A stretch of DNA of 64,000 nt from Shewanella khirikhana (lineage in GTDB: Bacteria; Pseudomonadota; Gammaproteobacteria; Enterobacterales; Shewanellaceae), in NCBI RefSeq assembly GCF_003957745.1, contig NZ_CP020373.1, forward strand, positions 2,294,001-2,358,000, in the 5' to 3' direction. Numbering within the stretch: the stretch's first letter is position 1; every line of letters starts with the position of its first letter. The notes beneath the pieces were generated by a model, which searched no databases, was not told the origin of the DNA, and saw only the letters and a program-made list of their open reading frames with translations. The position numbers and the translations under genes were made by a program. Shown piece by piece: positions 60,106 through 64,000 of this stretch.

Positions 60106-60780
60106 TTAGAAGGGCCACCAGTCGCTCAGGAAGAACTGACTGAGCCATCCGACGTTCTGGGAGTTGGCAAAGGTGCCGGTGCCGCTGTACTGGATACGCG
60201 CGTTGGCCACCCGGGTCGATTGAATGGTGTTGTCCGGGGTAATGTCCTGGGGACGGATAACCCCGGTGACGCGGATAAACTCATCGCCATTGTTGATGCT
60301 TATCCATTTTTCACCGCGAATAACCAGATTGCCGTTGGCCAGCACCTGCAGCACATGGGCCGAGATATTGCCCTTGAGGCTGTTGCTCTGATCGGCATCG
60401 GCCTCACGCTTGGTGTTCATGCTGTCCTTGTAGCCAAGGTCTATCGGGCTGCCCTTGATGGTTATAGGGCCGCCCATGGCGGTGATGGGGTCGAGGGTTA
60501 AGTCCGAGCCCTTTTTAATCTCGTTGTTGGCACTTTTACTTGCCTGGGTCGATTCGGTCAGCACCACAGTGATGATGTCACCCACCCGGTGAGCACGAAT
60601 GTCCGTGTAGAGGCTTGCCGCCTGAGAGTCCATGAAGATGGAACCCGTTGGCTCCAGAGCCACCGGCGCCTCTTCGGGATAGACAGGGGCGAAATAGGGG
60701 TCATCGGGGATGGGCTTTTTGTCGGTGCTGGCACAACCGGCCAGTACCAACGCAGCGCCAAGCAGCAAGGTCCTAAACAT
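60106..60780 (-). CDS. flgH: Flagellar L-ring lipoprotein FlgH
   Basis: 224 residues from ATG 60780 with GGAG 8 bases upstream. Lipoprotein signal ALVLAGCAS with lipobox cysteine at about residue 16, then the FlgH domain (GSIFMDSQAASLYTDIRAHRVGDIITVVL by parts: VGDIITVVL). Outer-membrane ring of the rod. Confidence 0.96.
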   Translation of the reverse strand: MFRTLLLGAALVLAGCASTDKKPIPDDPYFAPVYPEEAPVALEPTGSIFMDSQAASLYTDIRAHRVGDIITVVLTESTQASKSANNEIKKGSDLTLDPITAMGGPITIKGSPIDLGYKDSMNTKREADADQSNSLKGNISAHVLQVLANGNLVIRGEKWISINNGDEFIRVTGVIRPQDITPDNTIQSTRVANARIQYSGTGTFANSQNVGWLSQFFLSDWWPF

Positions 60781-60792
60781 GGCCAAGACTCC

Positions 60793-61581
60793 TTACAGAT
60801 TCTGGTTCACGTAAGCCAGCATCTGATCCACAGCAGAGATAACCTTGGAGTTCATCTCGTAGATGCGTTGGCTTTCGATAAGATTGACCAGTTCCTCGGT
60901 CACGTTCACGTTGGAGGTTTCAAGCGCCCCCTGACGAATGGCACCCAGGCCATCCAACGAAGCAGTCCCCTGAATGGGTGTGCCGCTGGCACCGGTTTCC
61001 AGATACAGGTTCTGCCCAATCGGGTCGAGGCCGGACGGATTGATAAAGTCTGAAATAGTCAGCTGGCCAACCACCTGATTTTCGGCGGCGCCAGGGGTTT
61101 TCACCGACACTTCACCTTCTGCCGATACGGTAATACTGGTGGCGTTGTCCGGAATGGTGATGGCAGGTTGCAGCACATAGCCTGAGCCTGGGGTCACAAT
61201 CTGGCCGGTGTCATCCAAAGAGAACTGACCGTTACGGGTGTAGGCAGTGGTGCCATCGGGCAGTTGCACTTCGAAAAAGCCCGGACCTTCAATCATCAGA
61301 TCCAGTGCATTGTCTGTAGTGAGCATGTTGCCCTGGGTAAACATTTTCTGGGTGGCCACCACCTTGGTACCGGCGCCAATGTTCAGACCATTGGGCAGCT
61401 TGGTGTTGGAGGCGCTGATACCACCGGCCTGGTTCACGGTTTGGTAAAGCAAATCTTCGAACACGGCGCGGCTTTTTTTGTAGCCGACGGTACTGGCGTT
61501 GGCGACGTTGTTGGATATCACGGCGATATCCGTTTGCTGTGCATCTAAGCCAGTTTTACTGATCCATAATGCGGGATGCAT
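60793..61581 (-). CDS. flgG: Distal rod protein FlgG
   Basis: 262 residues. N-terminal motif ISNNVANASTVGYKKSRA, central beta domain, and C-terminal LVNLIESQRIYEMNSKVISAVDQ (by parts) typical of FlgG. Exact standard length. Rod part passing through P and L rings. Confidence 0.97.
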   Translation of the reverse strand: MHPALWISKTGLDAQQTDIAVISNNVANASTVGYKKSRAVFEDLLYQTVNQAGGISASNTKLPNGLNIGAGTKVVATQKMFTQGNMLTTDNALDLMIEGPGFFEVQLPDGTTAYTRNGQFSLDDTGQIVTPGSGYVLQPAITIPDNATSITVSAEGEVSVKTPGAAENQVVGQLTISDFINPSGLDPIGQNLYLETGASGTPIQGTASLDGLGAIRQGALETSNVNVTEELVNLIESQRIYEMNSKVISAVDQMLAYVNQNL

Positions 61582-61593
61582 AATCCTGTCTCC

Positions 61594-62337
61594 TTAGCCA
61601 ATGCGTACGAGTTGAGCAGAAGCCTTATCGTTTTCTTCTGCGGTTTTCATCATTTTTACCTGCAGCTCAAATTGCCGCTGGATATCAATCAGGGCCACCA
61701 TCTCTTCGACGGGGTTAACGTTGCTGCCTTCCACGGCGCGGCTCTCAAGCGCCACCGCTTCATCGAGCGGCGCAGTGGTGCCATCCATCAGACGGAACAG
61801 ACCATCTTCACCGCGCATCAGGTTTTGATTGCCGGGATTAACCAGCTTGATACGGGCCACCTCTTCTACCACTTCGGCGGTAGCGCCCTGTGGCCGGACG
61901 GTAATGGTGCCATCCTGGGCAATCTCCACCTTGTCGATGGGCAGCGGCAGCACTATGGGGCCGGCATCACCCATCACAGGTCGTCCCTGTGAGTTGGTCA
62001 GCAGGCCGGTTTCGTCAAATTTCAGGCTGCCGGCACGGGTGTAAGCCTCATTGCCGTCAGCATCTTCCACGGCTATCCAGCCATCACCTTTCACGGCAAC
62101 ATCCAGATCCCGGGCGGTCGCGTTAATTGGACCGTGACGGAAGCTTGCCTGCGGGTTTTCTGTCATGGAAAACACCCGGGTTGGCAAGCCTTCACCGAAG
62201 GCCTGCATGGCACGGGACTGTTCCAAATCGGCCTTGAAACCGTCGGTGTTGGCGTTGGCCAGGTTATTGGCCCGCACCGCCAGCGAATTGAGGTTTTGCT
62301 TGGCACCGCTCATGGCGATATAAAGAAACTTGTCCAC
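61594..62337 (-). CDS. flgF: Proximal rod protein FlgF
   Basis: 247 residues starting at GTG 62337 (DKFLYIAMSGAKQNL), with CGGAG about 7 bases upstream; the frame opens to 62403 but that would run through the sigma-54 promoter. N-terminal NNLANANTDGFKAD and C-terminal VEEMVALIDIQRQFELQ motifs. First gene of the flgF-L operon. Confidence 0.95.
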   Translation of the reverse strand: MDKFLYIAMSGAKQNLNSLAVRANNLANANTDGFKADLEQSRAMQAFGEGLPTRVFSMTENPQASFRHGPINATARDLDVAVKGDGWIAVEDADGNEAYTRAGSLKFDETGLLTNSQGRPVMGDAGPIVLPLPIDKVEIAQDGTITVRPQGATAEVVEEVARIKLVNPGNQNLMRGEDGLFRLMDGTTAPLDEAVALESRAVEGSNVNPVEEMVALIDIQRQFELQVKMMKTAEENDKASAQLVRIG

Positions 62338-62374
62338 GCTGGGCTCCGTCAAAGAATTAGCATAACGGCTTAAA

Positions 62375-62390
62375 AGCAAACTACGTGCCA
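62375..62390 (-). promoter_or_regulatory. Sigma-54 promoter for flgFGHIJKL
   Basis: Minus strand TGGCACGTAGTTTGCT, a perfect match to TGGCACGnnnnTTGCT. 38 bases before the flgF GTG and just after the flgE terminator. Confidence 0.93.
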
Positions 62391-62463
62391 AGAAATTGGC
62401 CACTAAGCGTTTGAATTGGCGGGAATAAAAGAAGCAGGGCTTGCAGACAGGTAAAACACAGGC

Positions 62464-62489
62464 AAAAAATTGCCGCCCGAAGGCGGCAA
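62464..62489 (-). terminator. Intrinsic terminator after flgE
   Basis: Minus strand TTGCCGCC-TTCG-GGCGGCAA followed by TTTTTT. Ends the upstream flgB...E transcript. Confidence 0.93.
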
Positions 62490-62505
62490 TAAAGGGGGAT
62501 TTGGC

Positions 62506-63867
62506 TTAGCGGATCTGCAGAATGGTTTGCTGCAGGGTGTTGTTCACTTCCAGGGTCCGGCTATTGGCCTGGAAGTTGCGCTGGGCTGAAATCAGGTCAA
62601 CCAGTTCGGTGGTCAAATCCACGTTGGATTGCTCCAGCGCCGCTGAGCGAATGGAACCAAAAGTGCCACTGTTGGCCTCACCGGCCAGAGCAGTACCCGA
62701 TGCCAGGCTTTCTTTCCAGGAGGTATTCCCTACCTGGGTCAGGCCCTGCTCGTTGGGGAAGCGCACCAGCGCAACACGGCCCAATGGCACAGTGCTGCCG
62801 TTGCTGTACGCGGCTTTAATCAAACCATCCTCACCTACTTCCACGTTGGTCAGGCGACCCACAGTGGTACCGTCCTGGGTCAGCTCGGTCACTTCGAAAG
62901 CCGATGCATACTGGGTCGGATTGGCAAAGTTAATGGTAATAGTCTGGTTGCCATCGGCACCCGGACCGAGGATCCCGGCGCCACCAATACCCAGCGGCTC
63001 TGTGGTGATAATGGCCGGGTTGGTGCCGGTGAAGGTACCTGTGCTGTTGAAGGTCAGTACTGCACCTGTCCAGCCGCCCGTGGTTTGGGCATTGGCAGTA
63101 CCATCGGGGGTACCATCGCCGTTGGTATCGACCTGGTAGGAACCTGCGCCAGCGCCAAGATTCACCGGCTGGCCGTCGAGTGCATAGTAAGCCACCCAGT
63201 TGTTCTCACCTGTGTAGGCGCCATCGTTCGGACGCACAAAGTAGGTGGTCAGAATGTGGGGCTCACCGAGGGAGTCGTAAATGGTCGATGAGGTCGAGTT
63301 GTTGAAGGTGGTTGGGTCATCCGGATCGAACGCGGCAGGATCCTTGGTCTTCTCACCGGCGTTCAGGTTCATGGCAATACCCACGTTCTCAGACATGACC
63401 GGACTCCCTGCGGTGTCAGGAATTTGCACCGGACGGGTGGTGGTCAAGCTCACCGAGGTTGAGTTACCAAACTTGTCCACCGGGAAGGTTTGCAGGAAGT
63501 TACCGGAGGAATCCACCAGGTAATTGTTGCTGTCGACCTTAAAGGCGCCGGCACGGGTAAAGCTGTAGTCGCGTGCGGATGGGTCCGCAGAGGTGACAAA
63601 GAAGCCGCCGCCGCTGATAGCCATATCCAGTGCGTTACTGGTGAACTGCAAGCTGCCCTGGTGGAATTGCTGCGCCACCTGCGTCGTGGTCACACCGCCA
63701 CCCACCTGGGTTTTGCTGTTGGCGAAAATGGATGCCGCATACACATCGGCAAACTCGGCACGGGACTCTTTAAAGCCCGTGGTGTTCACGTTGGCGATGT
63801 TGTTGGCCGTGGTGTTCAGATCTTTCTGGGCGGCTGCGATGCCGCTGAGTGCGATATTGAAAGACAT
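62506..63867 (-). CDS. flgE: Flagellar hook protein FlgE
   Basis: 453 residues. N-terminal LNTTANNIANVNTTGFKESRAEF (by parts: NNIANVNTTGFKES) and C-terminal LVDLISAQRNFQANSRTLEV signatures, with an enlarged central domain (about 150-330), which sets hook surface properties. Terminates at a strong hairpin. Confidence 0.96.
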   Translation of the reverse strand: MSFNIALSGIAAAQKDLNTTANNIANVNTTGFKESRAEFADVYAASIFANSKTQVGGGVTTTQVAQQFHQGSLQFTSNALDMAISGGGFFVTSADPSARDYSFTRAGAFKVDSNNYLVDSSGNFLQTFPVDKFGNSTSVSLTTTRPVQIPDTAGSPVMSENVGIAMNLNAGEKTKDPAAFDPDDPTTFNNSTSSTIYDSLGEPHILTTYFVRPNDGAYTGENNWVAYYALDGQPVNLGAGAGSYQVDTNGDGTPDGTANAQTTGGWTGAVLTFNSTGTFTGTNPAIITTEPLGIGGAGILGPGADGNQTITINFANPTQYASAFEVTELTQDGTTVGRLTNVEVGEDGLIKAAYSNGSTVPLGRVALVRFPNEQGLTQVGNTSWKESLASGTALAGEANSGTFGSIRSAALEQSNVDLTTELVDLISAQRNFQANSRTLEVNNTLQQTILQIR

Positions 63868-63901
63868 AAGTCAGTTACCTCTCTAATCCCCTGATTCTGG
63901 T

Positions 63902-64000
63902 TCAGCCTTCAGCTACCGCCAGAACATCCGATAGTTTGATCCCACCAACGCCACGTAAATTCAAGATAGCGCCGGTTGCCGCGGTTCCCAGTGACACGCT
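63902..64000 (-). CDS. flgD: C-terminal end of flagellar hook cap protein FlgD (partial)
   Basis: Last 32 codons and stop of a frame entering from the window edge, reading ...LNLRGVGGIKLSDVLAVAEG-stop. The position just before flgE and the GxxxLSDV pattern match the FlgD C-terminus. 34 bases before the flgE ATG. Confidence 0.7.
   Translation of the reverse strand, partial: SVSLGTAATGAILNLRGVGGIKLSDVLAVAEG

Overview
The window is a piece of a gammaproteobacterial chromosome. Gene order and protein content point to Shewanella: flgL-flaA-flaB-flaG-fliD-fliT-like-fliS-flrABC, a parC/parP polar chemotaxis module inside the che operon, and rfaH next to a POT transporter. The organism has a single polar, sodium- or proton-driven flagellum by inference. 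The species is not proven; the moderately G+C-rich flagellar half would fit a member such as S. amazonensis. Almost everything is on the minus strand; only the POT transporter and a small FliK-like/FlhX-like pair are on the plus strand.

Region 1 (1-12.6 kb) is a surface-glycan locus read leftward. It starts with a regulatory leader (11.8-12.5 kb) holding a perfect ops element, then a six-SLBB outer-membrane polysaccharide export protein and a Wzz-type chain-length protein. A visibly more A+T-rich block follows with the legionaminic/sialic-type nonulosonate pathway: LegB dehydratase, LegC aminotransferase, LegG hydrolysing epimerase, LegI synthase, a PglD-like acetyltransferase, a PtmE-like CBS/nucleotidyltransferase, a Gfo/Idh/MocA oxidoreductase and the start of a CMP-sugar synthetase cut by the window edge. 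rfaH itself (12.6-13.1 kb) lies directly upstream, so the antiterminator sits beside its probable target. The CMP-nonulosonate may decorate flagellin, the surface polysaccharide, or both.

Region 2 (13-19.4 kb) is a junction: POT peptide transporter, RssB-like response regulator, MlaA-like protein, and a plus-strand pair of a FliK-like protein and a free-standing FlhB C-terminal domain (FlhX type).

Region 3 (19.4-32.7 kb) is the flhA-flhF-flhG-fliA-cheYZAB-orf-parC-parP-cheW-DUF2802 operon. It combines export gate, polar placement and counting of flagella, sigma-28 and the chemotaxis pathway with its polar anchoring module. A consensus sigma-54 promoter precedes flhA.

Region 4 (32.7-49.8 kb) carries the basal body, C-ring and export genes (fliE to flhB) and the regulators flrA, flrB, flrC. 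Consensus sigma-54 promoters precede fliE and flrB. Region 5 (50-64 kb) carries fliS, a FliT-like gene, fliD, flaG, two flagellins, and the rod/hook genes flgL back to the tail of flgD. flaB has a textbook sigma-28 promoter, flgF a textbook sigma-54 promoter, and flaA only a weak sigma-54-like site. This fits the FlrA -> sigma-54/FlrBC -> FliA hierarchy of polar flagellates.

Most of the window is a conventional flagellar locus. The least explained parts are the hairpin-rich leader between rfaH and the export gene, with GGA-loop hairpins, an ops inside a stem and a 40-codon membrane ORF overlapping the end of rfaH; the FliK-like/FlhX-like pair; and the repeated acidic motifs in the CheA linker.
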